The notes under the pieces: model-generated
What the model was told of the DNA's origin: nothing
Database searches by the model: none
The model's input: only the letters and a program-made list of their open reading frames with translations
Position numbers and translations under genes: made by a program
Part shown: in pieces, positions 35,484-47,429 of the stretch
How the letters are laid out: each line of letters begins with the position of its first letter
Numbering within the stretch: the stretch's first letter is position 1
Origin: Ganoderma boninense
Lineage: Eukaryota > Basidiomycota > Agaricomycetes > Polyporales > Polyporaceae
Direction of reading: 5' to 3'
Assembly: GCA_002900995.3 (NCBI GenBank)
Contig: CM035307.1
Location: 1,860,001-1,924,000, forward strand
DNA: 64,000 bases

Positions 35484-36062
35484 CTGCGCCGAAACCACAT
35501 CTGCCGCAGCCATCCAGCCATTTCCACATGAATGCTCTGCGCATAACGACAGCATCACCTCGCAAGTCACCTGTCACTCGCCGTGCTGCTCGCTGCTGCA
35601 GTATCGCGACGATAATTCAATTGCTGGGTAACCTGCGTACTGCTGAACCGAACCGATGCATGGCGTAGCACGGAGTGTCCGAATGCCTAAAGGACATGCC
35701 ACGCTGGCTGAGGGGAGGGAGACGAGGTGAGACTGTAGAGAGACACCAGAGGGCGAGCAAAGAGGGGAGCTCAGGGGGAGCTACTGGAGATCGGGAACGT
35801 GAGGAAACGAAGGATAGGATATGATATACACAGCTACACAGTTGCGTTCCAAATGATTGAATGAAGTGGACGGCCGGAAACATGGGATGGGTGTGGTGGT
35901 ACAGCGATATCAGTTACAGAGCGCGCCGGCAACGGTGCGCATTAAGATGCGAAGCGGGGGGTGACGAAACAAGGTATGCAGGAAGGTACTGGAATGCCTG
36001 GGACCGGGACGGGGGATCGTGAAATGGCCATGAATCGGACGCGAATGTAGATAACTCGAGCC
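35484..36062. other. Convergent intergenic region
   Basis: 3' flanks of THOC5 (+) and the E2 gene (-). Nothing else is recognised. Confidence 0.5.
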
Positions 36063-36938
36063 TCATGATTCCATGGGCTCATCATCGGAGATACTGCCAA
36101 TGTCGCTCATCTCCTCGTCCTCGCCGTCTTCGTCGTCTTTGTCAAATGCGGCGTCCGCAGCCTCTTTGGTCGCAAATCGCTGCACGTACTCCTTGACCTT
36201 CGTGTCGTACTCCTTTGGATGGCGCATGAGCAACGCTGCCGCCTCTCCGTTGAGGGGATCGTTGGGGTTGGGGTAGCGCAAGAGCTGCGGGAGGAACACC
36301 TCGAAAATGTTGATCATATCTACATGTACGCGTCAGACTCGTGGGACTATCACAGGTCAGTGTGGCGATAAACCCGGACGCACCGAACATGGGCGACCAT
36401 GTCTGATTAATGACGTCGAGGCAAACGGAGCCACTGCTGAAACGCGATATGAGTAAGCGGAATAGAGTCAGAAGTTTCGGGAGGTGGACGGACAGTTCGT
36501 CGATATTCGGGTGGAAGATCTTGTTCATGAAACCGATACTTGGAGACTTGAACGGGTATTGGTCGGGGAGTTCGACGTGGATCTTCCATACACCACCGGC
36601 GAAGGGGGCTGCGCAGTGTGGGCAGTCACGAGATAGGAAATGAGGGCGACGGTCAGGATGGGGAAGAGCAGAACGGCAGCTAAATGGACGCACTTTCTGC
36701 TGGGCCAAAGAAACGGACATAGAACTCCTGCATGTTGTCGTTGACCAGGTTGACCTCGTAGTCGGACATCAGCCTGTAGCCCAGTCGAACACCCTTCAGT
36801 ACTCCTGCCGCAGCGGAGAGGACGATTGCGAGACAACGGAGTACATACAGCTTCATGACATCCGTCTCGATGCGACGCTTGCTAGGGGAGCTGTATACGT
36901 CCGAAGCTCATGTCAGTCCCCCCCTCCCGACCTGACAT
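36063..36938 (-). CDS. UBC8: Ubiquitin-conjugating enzyme E2, Ubc8/UBE2H type
   Basis: Class III E2 with an acidic C-terminal tail; in yeast Ubc8 works with the GID E3 in degrading gluconeogenic enzymes. Exons (minus): 36932-36938 (tentative), 36849-36890, 36694-36773, 36490-36608, 36384-36436 and 36063-36319. Readable blocks: [71 protein letters not shown], catalytic [17 protein letters not shown] and [20 protein letters not shown], ending in an acidic tail ([16 protein letters not shown]). Two joins are off by one base: the start exon (ATGTCAG would need one more base) and the donor at about 36489, where an extra C precedes GT. Family assignment is firm; the exact start is not. Confidence 0.85.
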
Positions 36939-37990
36939 GGACCGAAATGGAGACTTATCATGGTGTCTATAGTCTTGCTAGTTGGATGGATACAGCGCTG
37001 GTTGGAACAGGATTTGGTGTCAGGGCAGAGCGGTAGAGGAAGAGGTGTAAGAAGAGATGGATTGTGGCGAAGACAGGGCAGGACACGGAGGAGTGGATGG
37101 TCATATGGTGAGGAAGGTTAGGCGGACGAGATGGGTTGACCCTGGCGGGGCTCCCGATATGGGCCGGGGGGGCCGGTATCTAGCCGAGTCGACCACCGCC
37201 ATCTCTCTCCGCAACCGCCGACGGCCACCACGCCCGCAACCTCCCGCCTCCCCTCCTGCCATGCACCCATCCCTCAACGTCCCCACCGCCTCTTCTCTGC
37301 GTGTTCGCCGTCTGTCAACAGCGACCGGCCAGATCGTCTAGGCGTGCTGTGTTGTGCGTCTCGTCTTGGGGCCGAGTCTATACCATATCCCGCTGTCTGC
37401 CAGAAGCTAACGAGCACGCGTTTGCGTCCAGGTTCTTGGTCCCCGACCTCGAGACACGAGGCAGGGGTTTCGTTCGCGAAGCCATGCATTGTTCGCGTGA
37501 TGTTCTATCTCCACCTAGTGCCTCAAACACAATGCATGGTCGATATCGCGACTAGTACCGACCACGCTGGTATTGGCTGGACTAGGCTTGGTTGGATGCG
37601 CTCTTCCTCCGCTCCCCTGAGCACCGCTTGATGCCCGTGTCAGGGCTGAGCCTGGGCATGTCGCTTATGATGGCTGAACAGCGCCGCCCACAGACGGCAT
37701 GGGATGTGTCCAGTGTTCCACAGGGACTCGCTGACAGGAATAGCATGCCACCATAGGTTCGAACCACCGGAACCGCAATACAAACGTGCTACCCGTAGCT
37801 GCTCGATGGTTCGCCGTCATAGTGCACCAAGAGCATGAGAATTCCGAGGTTGCCCTTCTTAATATACCGAGAGCCTAGACGCATCGTGCGCCATACGTCG
37901 TCGCGTTCAACGCGAGTCCTTTCCCCACGCGACCGCCGACCGTCGAAACTGAAACAGAGTCCGAGCGTCGAAGCACCTAACGCGGGCGGA
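36939..37990. other. Intergenic, about 1 kb
   Basis: Promoter side of the E2 gene and 3' side of the first MARVEL-like gene. A possible extra 3' exon of that gene (ending at TAG 37789-37791) cannot be confirmed. Otherwise nothing is seen. Confidence 0.45.
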
Positions 37991-39043
37991 TCACCAGTAC
38001 GTCCATTCCTCCACAACGCAGTACACGGAATCGCTGCTGCACGGGTACGGCCTCTTCCCGGGGGTGAACCCTTCGTTGTATCGGTTAGACGACCTCCCTG
38101 TCGCGCTTGCCAGGTTGGTGTTTGCAGCCTCACCAGGGTTGATCCCGCGTTGTTGGAACGCCCGCCATCCCAGCAGGACAGCTGCGACGGGTTCGACATT
38201 TGTTTGTGAATGCGTGTGTATGCGCATGAGGATTAGGCTGCGTACCGAACCACATGAGCCCGAAGGCTGCGATGAGGACCATCTCCTCCTGGGTCTGCGA
38301 TAGGAAGGAGCCGCTTCTTCGGTGGTGCGTGAGCACCCTGTCGTCCCGCACAAGCGTGATGAATGTTTGCTATCCCTGGAACGATGCCATGCACTCACAT
38401 TACTGCCAGTGATGCAATCGCAAGTATCGCCACCGCGGTCTGCATCAAACTATATGTTTCTGCCATCCCAAAATTATCAAACGTGAGGATTGGCAGGCAG
38501 TCTACAGCGTCGAGCAAGATGTGTACTCACGAACAGAGGATGGTACAAGCATCATCACCAGGTGTGCTACGACCGCCGCGCCCCCGGCTGATTACCCAGC
38601 GATCCGCGATGGCGTTCGCCGTCGCATGAACGATGGATTGCTCGTCATCTCGCTGCTGTATGGTTGCGCAGCCCTGCTAGCGACGTACCGTATAACGTCG
38701 ACCTCATAGCATTGCCCTCAAACAGCGGCATTCTGAATGTTTCGAATTGGGATGCGATCCTCGGAATTAGCAGCAGAGAGAGTAAAGTGACAGTCAGCGG
38801 TGGGTGAGTCTATCAGCTGTCAGGGAGGCGATGGGGTCCTGAAAGCTGATTGACCCGGCGAGGTGATTGTGAGAGAGACCGCTGCTGCCGTCTCGACATC
38901 GCGAGCTCTGGGGCATACCCCGGCTCAGTAAGACACATGCGTTTATCGCCAGGAATAAGCACGGGAGCACAGGAACGTGGTCGACACGAGGCCAGATGCG
39001 CTGGACACGCACGGAAGGTCTTCTGGCCGCCATGTATGCCCAT
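37991..39043 (-). CDS. Putative MARVEL-like four-TM protein, model incomplete
   Basis: Membrane-protein exons can be read on the minus strand but do not assemble cleanly. Segments in order: a possible start near 39043; a hydrophobic stretch around 38910-38960 (VLPCLFLAINACVLL); LTVTLLSLLLIPRIASQFE followed by TFRMPLFEGNAMRSTLY (about 38700-38790); AAVVAHLVMMLVPSSV (about 38535-38585); TYSLMQTAVAILAIASLAVM (about 38390-38455); EEMVLIAAFGLMWFG (about 38250-38295); and a hydrophilic part ending SVYCVVEEWTYW at 37991. This order of TM pairs, and its place beside two clearer genes of the same type, suggest a third MARVEL-domain-like paralogue. The missing last TM after VVEEW suggests either an exon I did not find or decay. 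Confidence 0.45.
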
Positions 39044-39572
39044 TATGAACGGAGGAACGTGGCGTCGAAGTCACGGAGTTCCTTCCGACGTAACCTTCCT
39101 TGTACTTAGAGGCAGAACGATGCGGACACAGCGCATATCCAGCATGCTGCCTGATTTATACGTACTTGCAGGCAGGCAGCTGATTCCAAGATTCCACATT
39201 GTTTCTGACGAATTCAATGGTTACATTCTCATCTACATGAAGCACATGGCAAGTAAACAAACACAAGGGAAAGGGAAACCTGCCGATCATATCATACCGT
39301 CTAAGGTATCGTAGAGTTTTTGCGCTGTCGCGCCATAAGCTTCGTGCACGTCGTCTCGTCTCGTCAACGTAATAGGATATCGAACAGGCGGATATCGCAA
39401 GACACCAAGGATGAAAGCACGCCAACCAACAACCGCATAACGTACAAGCCAGCATTCCTTCACGTAACATATTCGTGTTGAAGCATTGACAATAGGCGTT
39501 GACGCGGCGGCGCGAACCCAAGCAGCAAGCCTTGGTCGCGAGTTGATTGACCCGTCAGGGGGCGCCACAGCT
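39044..39572. other. Intergenic
   Basis: Between two minus-strand MARVEL-like genes. No exon or repeat is recognised. Confidence 0.5.
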
Positions 39573-40721
39573 TCACGGTACCGAGTTCACCGAGCCGGGA
39601 ATCTGGGTTACAGTCGGAGGCTGCCCCCCGACGCCGGGCTGAATTACTACAGAGTGACCAGGGTTCTGCTGGATCACATACCCAGGAGCCATCTGCGGTT
39701 GCATGCTCGGCGCGTACGACATCGGCTGGCCCGCTGGGTACGCGTACGGGAACTGGTACATGCCGTTCTGCGGGGGATAGTGGCCCTCGGGCCAGCCAGG
39801 CCATTGCCCGAACCACGGGAGCTCGATGATCGGCTCAGCCCAGGCGTACGGACGGCCGAGAGCTTTGGCGCGGGTAGTGAGGGAGATCAAGATGTAGAGG
39901 AAGATTGCATCTATGGATAGAAATGATTAGCTGTTTACGCATGAAGGGGCCTAGGGTTGGAATGGAAAACGAACAGAGGCAGAAGATCATCCAAGAGAAT
40001 GCTTGTACTACGCGCATTTCGTAGCACCAACTTCTCGCGGAGACTGTGAATGTGTCAGTTAGTACAGAGGAAATTTCTTGGTTCTGAAGTGCTCACGCGT
40101 TCCGCTCTTGGTTGGCACGGTCTGGGTAGAAAGCGAGTCGCACTGAGTGTTTCCGATGATATCGCTAGAAACAATTGCTTGAGCGGAAGTAGCGAAGAGT
40201 AAAAACACGACTTCTTACGTCGTCCAAGAGGCCATGGCTGAGAATCCAGAGTTAAACTTTAAGATTAGATGCCGAGGTTCAATCAACATGGGGTAGCTTA
40301 CCGAGCCAAAGCACCCCAAACACGAACAAGAAGAAAGCCTCTGTTCTCGCGGTTGACCATTGCAACCTTCAGGGTGTTACATGAAGAAATGTCAGAGGAT
40401 ATGTAACCAAACTACGCACCCAACTAGCAATATCAATATGGTCAAAGCCGGAACGATAAGGGCAAAGATCGAGTAATCGTCTGGGAATGGATTCAGAAGG
40501 GGTGAGACGGTGAGGCGAAAGGAAAACATGTGGAGGTGCTCACGGCGGATGTCAGGCAAGAAGATGCTCGCCCAGTAGGCCGTGATACCCAAGACGGTAG
40601 CGCCGAGGAGGAGCAAGATGACTGGAAGCGAGCGATCAGACCTCACGAGGCAGCAGGAGCAGAAGAGCCAACAGCACTCACTATTGCCATAGAGGCGCAT
40701 GTCTCTGAATAGCTGCGTCAT
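39573..40721 (-). CDS. MARVEL-domain-like membrane protein
   Basis: Predicted four-TM membrane protein of the fungal membrane-associating (MARVEL) type; the role is unknown, possibly plasma membrane organisation. Eight exons join in phase to 245 residues: 40682-40721, 40544-40621, 40420-40480, 40302-40366, 40220-40238, 40097-40164, 39975-40043 and 39573-39910. The start is MTQLFRDMRLYG at the first ATG. TM1 VILLLLGATVLGITAYWASI, TM2 YSIFALIVPALTILILLVG, TM3 EAFFLFVFGVLWLGAMASW, a short loop with two cysteines (NTQCDSLSTQ; SWCYEM), and TM4 VVQAFSWMIFCLCYAIFLYI. The cytosolic tail begins GRPYAWAEPIIELPWFGQW and is rich in Pro, Gly, Tyr and Gln. All joins are clean. Confidence 0.72.
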
Positions 40722-41477
40722 CCTGAAGAAGCCTGCCGAACGTTTGTTGTCGGTCAAGACACGGTATCCAAAACGCAGGCGTGAAGGCGTGCACGAACCT
40801 GAAGAGCTGGACGTCGAGGAAGCAAGGTATCAGAGGGGACGACGAAGGAGATGCGAGCGGAAGTCGTGTGGGTCGTAAGGACGTTGAAGGACGGGGCGCG
40901 GACGCGCAGCGAGGGCAGAGGGGACGTCCGGAGAGGTCGAGGAGATGACGTCTGCGGCCGTGCTCGACAAGCCGGCGAGCAGCCCCCAGAGCCTGCCCGT
41001 TTCCTCCACAGTTCGTGTTCCAACGTCACCTGACCGAACGCGTGGTCGCGTCAAGCGCTCGTGGAGGCTCGCCCCCCTCCTCGTGTCCGCATCGCCCGCC
41101 CCAGAATAGCCTCTCGCCGCCCCAACCGACACACGCTCTCACGACTCCACAAAATCGGATGAAACGGAGCCTTCATCAGCCAGGTAAGCTATGTGCACCG
41201 CAGTTCTCGGCCCACCTTTTTGTGCCCGCGGACTCCGTCTCCGAGTCTTCTACACTTCCAAAATCGCCCTTTGATACACCTCAAATTGGTTACATCTATG
41301 GTACATGTACACGCGTCCTTCCCTAAGAAGATAAAATACCACAAATAACCTGTCCCAGCACGGGCAGTCGTACAGTCGTACGCGTGTTTCTATGTCGATG
41401 TCGATATCGTGTCGCGTGCAGAGCTAATAATCATAATACAATCACCCGCCGCAGTTCCAGCCAACAAGCAGCGCCGG
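40722..41477. other. Intergenic
   Basis: Promoter side of the gene ending at 39573 and 3' side of the next MARVEL-like gene. No exon is recognised. Confidence 0.5.
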
Positions 41478-42889
41478 TCATCGCCTGGATGCCAGCCCGA
41501 AGAACTTGCTGTCCCGCGCGCGGGCTCTCGATGTCTCCCGGGTATGCGCCTCCTCGGGAGACTTGTGCGGGATCCAGTACACATACGTCGGTGCCTCGTT
41601 GCGCGTCGGCGAGGCCCCCCGGGCACGCCGCGACTCTCCAGGGTTCGTCCGACGAGAGTCGTCCCGACGCAGGTCGGGGCGGCGCGACGAGTCATTCGTC
41701 CTGCGGGAGTCGTCGCGGCGGAGGTCCGGACGCCCGCGTGAGTCGGCAGTGCGGTACGAGTCGTCGCGATTGACCGGTCTACGCGAGTCCCCAGTCCGGT
41801 TGGAGTCGCCGCGGTTCAAGGGGCGACGCGAGTCGTTGGTACGGTACGAGTCGTCGCGGTTAAGCGGTCGCCGGGAGTCGTTCGTGCGGTACGAGTCATC
41901 GCGCATCAGTGTACGTTGGGACTCGTTCCGGCGGACGTCAGCGGCGGGGCGCGACTGCGACCGCGCCCTGGGCTTCTCCTTCTCGGGCACTGGCGGGCGC
42001 CGAGAGCGCGACCGCGACCGGTGCGTCACTGGGGCGGGAAGCTTGGGCACATTCCGGCCGGTCCGACCGAACCAAGAGATCATGGTCACCGGGAGAATCC
42101 AGACGTGCTTCGTGCCCGCACGGTGTTGCCGGATGGCGAGCACCAATAACAATACAAGGAACGCAAAGACTGGGGGGACCACATGGTGAGTACATTGAGC
42201 CCTCAAGCAGCAGGGTGGAGGGCGACTCACTGAGGATCATGTTGAAGAAGGAAAAGGCCTCCAGGACATGGTATTGAGCGTGGTAGGTCTCCGTGTTGAC
42301 TGTGAAACAGGTCAGAGACTAGCATGCGTGCGATCGGATAATTACTCACACCCGGGTATGTCAATGGGTTCAGCGTCTGCATCGGACGAGGAGAAACATT
42401 CCACATCAGCCATCTCCGAGTCGGAGGAAGCGACGAATGCCCCGAGAGCTATGGATAGAAGCCGCATTGAACAAACGTGCAAGGATGCCCCTGGGAAAAC
42501 AGACGGCGTACCTAGCCAGAGTGTCCCAGCCAGACCAAGACATCCGAGCTCAACGCGGGTGGAGATGGGATTCCTCTCCTTCCACAACCCAAAGGCCAGC
42601 CTGACACCCACCCTCAGCATAGGTACCTCCTGCACGAGGAGGAAATATACTTACAGAGCAACGATGATGACCAAAGTTGCACAGCAGACAAATATAGCAA
42701 ACGGCACGAAACGAGCTAACGGGGTGTCAGGCTAGTCGTTCCATCACACAGGCAGCAGGAGAACTCACTAAGGTCCGAGGTCTGGAGGATGCTCTGGAAG
42801 TGCGCCGCAATGGCCAAGCACACGATCGTCCATAAGAGGACCGCGACTATGATAGAGGCGAGGATCGTCGTCAGCAATGCAGCTCGCAT
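41478..42889 (-). CDS. MARVEL-like membrane protein with repetitive charged tail
   Basis: Six exons join in phase to 380 residues: 42769-42889, 42655-42715, 42512-42612, 42350-42448, 42231-42299 and 41478-42169. Four hydrophobic segments: LLTTILASIIVAVLLWTIVC, FVPFAIFVCCATLVIIVAL, GCLGLAGTLWLALGAFVAS, and EAFSFFNMILIFAFLVLLLV continuing to LAIRQH. A loop with two cysteines and many acidic residues lies between TM3 and TM4. The cytosolic tail of about 200 residues starts WILPVTMISWFGR and turns into an Arg/Ser/Asp-rich region with about six imperfect copies of a 13-17-residue unit of the form RDDSYRTNDSRRPLN (about 41640-41935). Topology and position match its neighbour, so paralogy is inferred; the repeat tail is special to this copy. 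Confidence 0.68.
41640..41935 (-). repeat. In-frame tandem repeat in the MARVEL-like tail
   Basis: About six imperfect units with a period near 45-51 nt encode RDDSxRTxDSRRPxx variants. Two adjacent units are identical at protein level for 15 residues. No frame break occurs inside the repeat. Confidence 0.8.
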
Positions 42890-43922
42890 GAGAGCGGGAG
42901 GAGGCAGCACGCACTATATACACACACCCGAACGATGTTAAACATTGGGGGCATGCGGGGCAGACAGAAGAGGGTAGCAAGCAAAGGCCGCTTGGTAGAA
43001 GAAGAGTTGTTGTTGTCGGTGTTGGAACGCGAGCGGGCGCGGGGCCTTCCCTGCTCCCTGGTATTTGAAGGGGACATCACGCAGGGACCTCCGGCTGAGA
43101 AACAGCAGATATCCGGAATTGAGGCGTGGCAGGAACGGGCGCAAGGGCGAAAGCGAGCCGATTGCAGAGCAAGATGAGGCTATGAAAACAACGAGGCTTC
43201 CGGGAGGCGGGGCGTTGGCCTGAGGTCGGAGGATCGGTCAGACCTTGAGTCGGCTCAAGAGCAGGGAAGCGAAGAAAACGTGGTCGTGGGCCGGTTCGTT
43301 ACGGGGTACAAACACGTTCCGTAGTCGTGGCCGGTGTCTTGTCGTGTCGGTGCGGGGAGGAGCCTGTGCGTGCCCGTCGAAAGTGCCTGGAGGAGCAGCA
43401 GGCAGAGCGAGGGAGCAGACCAGGAGGAGGCTCGGGAAAAGGGCACGAGGTGGGACGTTCCCGATGCTTAAGTCGGCGCAAATTTTCCATTGTTTGTGTG
43501 CGAGGAGGTCCCCAAAGTGAACGCGGCCTTGCGCTGATGGAAGCCGACTGCCTCGAGGCAGCAACTTGGACTCCTCCGACAGCAACTCCAAAGTCAAAAT
43601 CGGGCGCTCAATCTCCAGACGCCCGCCAGACGCCCCCAGTTGCCTCTTTCGGGCTTCCCATCACACTGGAATCTCAGCGCAGATCGATCGTCCCGGCCAC
43701 TAAACCCCGGAACCAATTCCAGTCTCGCGCACTCGAGGACAACCTCCACCTTCACCCATCGTCTCAACAGCGGTGGGTGAGGCCAACACTTGCACATTCT
43801 ATTCGTTGACCTACCACAGCAACATTCACATACAATCACCTCCGTGGAACTCCGCTCGCCCACCTTTCACGCTGTGCGTTCTCCGCTGAAACTGCCCTAA
43901 CTATTCTCATGAGCCTGGGCCC
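42890..43922. other. Intergenic, about 1 kb
   Basis: Promoter side of the MARVEL-like gene and 3' flank of the AACS gene. Several open frames of 60-160 codons overlap at 43240-43810 on both strands, but none has a recognised domain or splice support. Confidence 0.45.
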
Positions 43923-46900
43923 TTATGCCTCCGCCCGCAGCGCCTCCCCAATTTTCTCGTACGCAGCCAGGCATTCAGGGTTTCGCAGGGTCGCCGGGTT
44001 AACACTGTTCACGGGCGCACCATTGATAATCTGCCGGATATCCAGTCAGCATCTCCCCGTTGCCTCTCCACCTCATCTCATCCCCCGGCAGCCCCCCGAA
44101 TACCACCGGTCCACCGAGGGCATCAGCATCGGCGAATGAGCTGGAAACTGGACGTTACCTTCTTCACCGGAACCTCCACGCGCTTCATGTTGACCGTATA
44201 CGGAATATCCTCCACCTGGATGATCTGCACAGCCGTTAAGAAGGCCGAAAACATGAGTGAGCAACGTTGTGGCGGCGCCTTGCCCCCGCGCGGTTCCCAA
44301 GGCCGCCTCTCTGCGTCTTTTGACTCTGAGAGACGCGGGAGAACTGACGCGACCGAGGGAAGACGGGGAGCCTATCTGCATGGGATTACAATGGACGCAA
44401 CTTACCCGGGCTGGGACGTGCCGCGCGCTCCGCCGAGTGCGCACCTCCGTCCTGATCCTCACCTCGAGCTCCGCCGTGAGCGCCTGACCCTCGAGCAGCT
44501 TGACGAAGAGGATGACGCGCTCGTCCCCGTCCGCGACTCTCTGGCCGACTGCGAGGCAGTCGACGACGGCGTGGTCCCCATGGGTTGCCGTGGGCGCGAA
44601 GCACTGTTCTATCACGTCGTATATCTCAGCTGACCCGAAGCGGACGCCCCCAGGGTTCCTGATGCATACGTGCCGCGGCGTTAGTGAAGCTGCAGCGGCA
44701 CGCGGGTGGAAATAGAGAAGGAGAGGAGCGAGGACGTCGGAAATCCGGATAGGGTACGCACAAGACTCCGTCGCTACGCCCGAGCATGACGAGACCGCCG
44801 CCGTTGCCTGCCCGCGAGTGCGTGATCACGACATGGTCGCCGTGGACTGCGTCATCGGCAAGAGCCATGCAGCCCACATGTTACATAACCGCCGAGGACT
44901 ACGTCAGCACCGCGCTCGAGAGAAGGTATAGCGAGAATCGGGGCACCTACACCAGACGTCCTTGAATTCGGAAAAGTATGCGTCCTGGTACCTCTTCATC
45001 GCCGACTTGACCGCCTCTGGGTCGCCGTATCCCGACAGGGGCCAGAACCCCGCCGGCATACATGGGAAGGGCTTGGTGCAGACGAGTTCCCCCGCTTCGT
45101 CAGGTGCGGCCGCGGTGCCTGTAGGGGTGAAAGCTTCGATGGCCATTCCCAGGAGTCGGCATTGGATCTCCCCTCGGAACACCGGCAGCGCACTGCACAT
45201 TCCCGCGAACAGGGAGCAGATGTCCGTGCCTCCTACGCGGCACCGGTACGAACGAATTGGTCACCTGCGGCGAGGGTGGACGATTCGGGAATAGGCTGAA
45301 CATACCAGTGATCGAGCCCAGCAGCACATTCCGACTAACGTGCTCGTAGACGAAGTCGAATAGGTGTGGCGCGAGTGGCGAACCTGTGGAGTATATGTGC
45401 CGCAAAGTCGTCAACTTGTGGTATTCAGCTGGCTTGTAGCCTTTCTGCTGTGAGAAATAAACCAGCGTTGAGTAACGTGCAAGAAAGGGCGCATCGGTGG
45501 CGATCATATGGTTCGGGGGTACGGGTAGACCGTCTGTATGGTGCGCTCCAAGGATAGACGTACCGCCAGCTGATCAATATACTTCGCGCTAGTTCCGAAG
45601 ATCGTTATGCCCAACTCGTCTACTAGGTTCCAGAGATGTGCAGGATCATACAGGGGACTGCCATCATACAGGACCAACGTGCAACCCACGCTGAGCCCAG
45701 CGACGAGGAAGTTCCACATCATCCACCCCCTAGCAAGACGGACGGGTCAGCTGAAATTGCATATGGAGATGAAGGTCTTCACTAACGTTGTGGTGTAGTA
45801 GAAGAACACATCATGGGGCTGTAGATCCGCGCAGATCACGAACTCCTTCTTGGCTTGTATTAGCATCCCACCAGCACGGTGAACGATCGGCCTGTATACA
45901 AATGAAGGGTCTGGGTTAGCTATCCTACCCTATCAGCTAAATGCAACCCTACTTCGGTCGGCCTTCACACCAATGCGAGCGAGAACCATCAATTTCGGAG
46001 CCCGGGGGGTGAAAGCATACCCTTGAACCTAGGACAACACACCTGTGGTCCCAGAACTGAATAGGATCCAAAGTGGCCAGTTGAAATCAAGCCGCTTCCA
46101 CTGAATCTCCCCGTCTGCATCCCGCCCGAGCTTCTTGTCTCGTCCCTCGGCTATGAGTTCGTTCCAGTCCTTCCAGCTAGGGTTCCATTCATCCCGGCGG
46201 GTAACGCCGAACGGATGGCGGACGATAACGACCTCGGGTCGGACAGAAGACTTCTCAGCGAGGTTAGCCAAGAGGGCCGTGAGTTTCGGGAGGTGCTGAT
46301 GGATCTTGGCGTTGTAGCTAGCGGAACTTTTTAAACCAACGTGCGAGGAGCTCTATGCATCGGGAACGTACACGACTGCATCCACGGAGATGATCAGGCG
46401 GGGCTGTACTTGATCGAACCTGTCCTTGCCATGAGTACAACCACACGTCATTCGTGCCGAGGCTGACCTCTCAAAAACGCCCTCGGGTCCAAAGTCAGCG
46501 GCTGCGCTAACCCAGATACATCCTGCACAGCACCGAAGCACCTTCGTTGAGTGACACGACCGCAGCCCGATCGGACATCGAGGACGAGCAGACCTATGGC
46601 GGCGCAGGCCAGACAAGCTGCGACATTTTCCTGGGGGTGGAATCGGGACGTCAGTAGAGGGTTCAAACTCTATCCAAACCCAGGACCTCTCATTGCTGTT
46701 CTGCTTACGCCGAGAGGCGAAGCGACCGGCGAAGGATCCGTCCTGCTGTCATAGCTCGGAGAAGAGACTCGGTGGCAATTCCAATTAACAAGCCCGAGAG
46801 AGTTGGACACGTACAATGCAATTGGAAGAGTATGACGCAATGCGATCACCCGGCTTGAGGCCTCTGGCGAGGAATGCGGATACCAGGTCCGCCACGAGCG

Positions 46901-47429
46901 CATACAGTTGCGCATAGCTGACGCGTCGGCGCTCAGGGTTGGGATGATTAGGCTCGGGTTCGACTGGGTTAAAAATACAGAGACATATGAGCTGTCAGAA
47001 ACCATGAAGACGACCACCGCGGCCGCCGGACACGACATCATATAGCAACGCGGAACGGACGAACGTGGGTGGACGGATGAAGGGAAACGAGAGAATGTGG
47101 AACATACTGGCTTGGACGAGGGCGGTCTTTTCCGGGGACCGGCATCGCAGAAGGTTCTCGGCGTAGTTAACCTGAGCCTCTTTGAACCAGGGTGGGTTAT
47201 CCGGTGGTAACGCTGCGGCGTCGACGACGTGGCAACCCTTTACCCCGAGAATGTCGGTAAAGTCCCAAACGGCACTCCAAAAGCAGTCGATGTTCTCGGT
47301 TGACCAGTTGTATAGGTCATAGTAGCTGGCCAAGGCTAGGGAGTGCTCGGCATTGATGCGGTGCAAGAAGCGAAAAGTGGCAGATGTTTCGGGAGAGGCG
47401 GGAGTGAACAGGGCGTTGTCTACGGACAT
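43923..47429 (-). CDS. Acetoacetyl-CoA synthetase
   Basis: ANL-family ligase that activates acetoacetate to acetoacetyl-CoA in the cytosol (ketone-body use, sterol precursor supply). Fourteen exons, about 697 residues: 47108-47429, 46815-46963, 46594-46630, 46468-46522, 46372-46419, 46043-46317, 45787-45891, 45564-45729, 45306-45447, 45232-44951, 44846-44762, 44658-44406, 44224-44159 and 44030-43923. Motifs: PWFKEAQVNYAENLLR, KPGDRIASYSSNCIENVAAC, IWVSAAADFGPEGVFERFDQ, P-loop LFSSGTTG, FFYYTTTGWMMWNFLV, GSITGGTDICSLFAG, FHGDHVVITHS, LGRSDGVLNPGGVRFGSAEI, and the C-terminal lysine region NGAPVNSVNPATLRN. The join between 46043 and 45891 is short by one base (GTTG / RPIVHRAGGM), probably a lost nucleotide. 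Otherwise all phases fit. AACS is preferred over acetyl-CoA synthetase because of the N-terminal linker and the SAAADFGPEGV block. Confidence 0.93.

Noticed and set aside
37755..37770. GGTTCGAACC resembling a tRNA B box (a similar one at about 31905 on the minus strand)
   Set aside because: No A box, acceptor stem or cloverleaf can be drawn around either.
43240..43810. Overlapping open frames on both strands between the MARVEL-like gene and AACS
   Set aside because: They are GC-driven open frames in all phases, without domain, conserved motif or splice structure.
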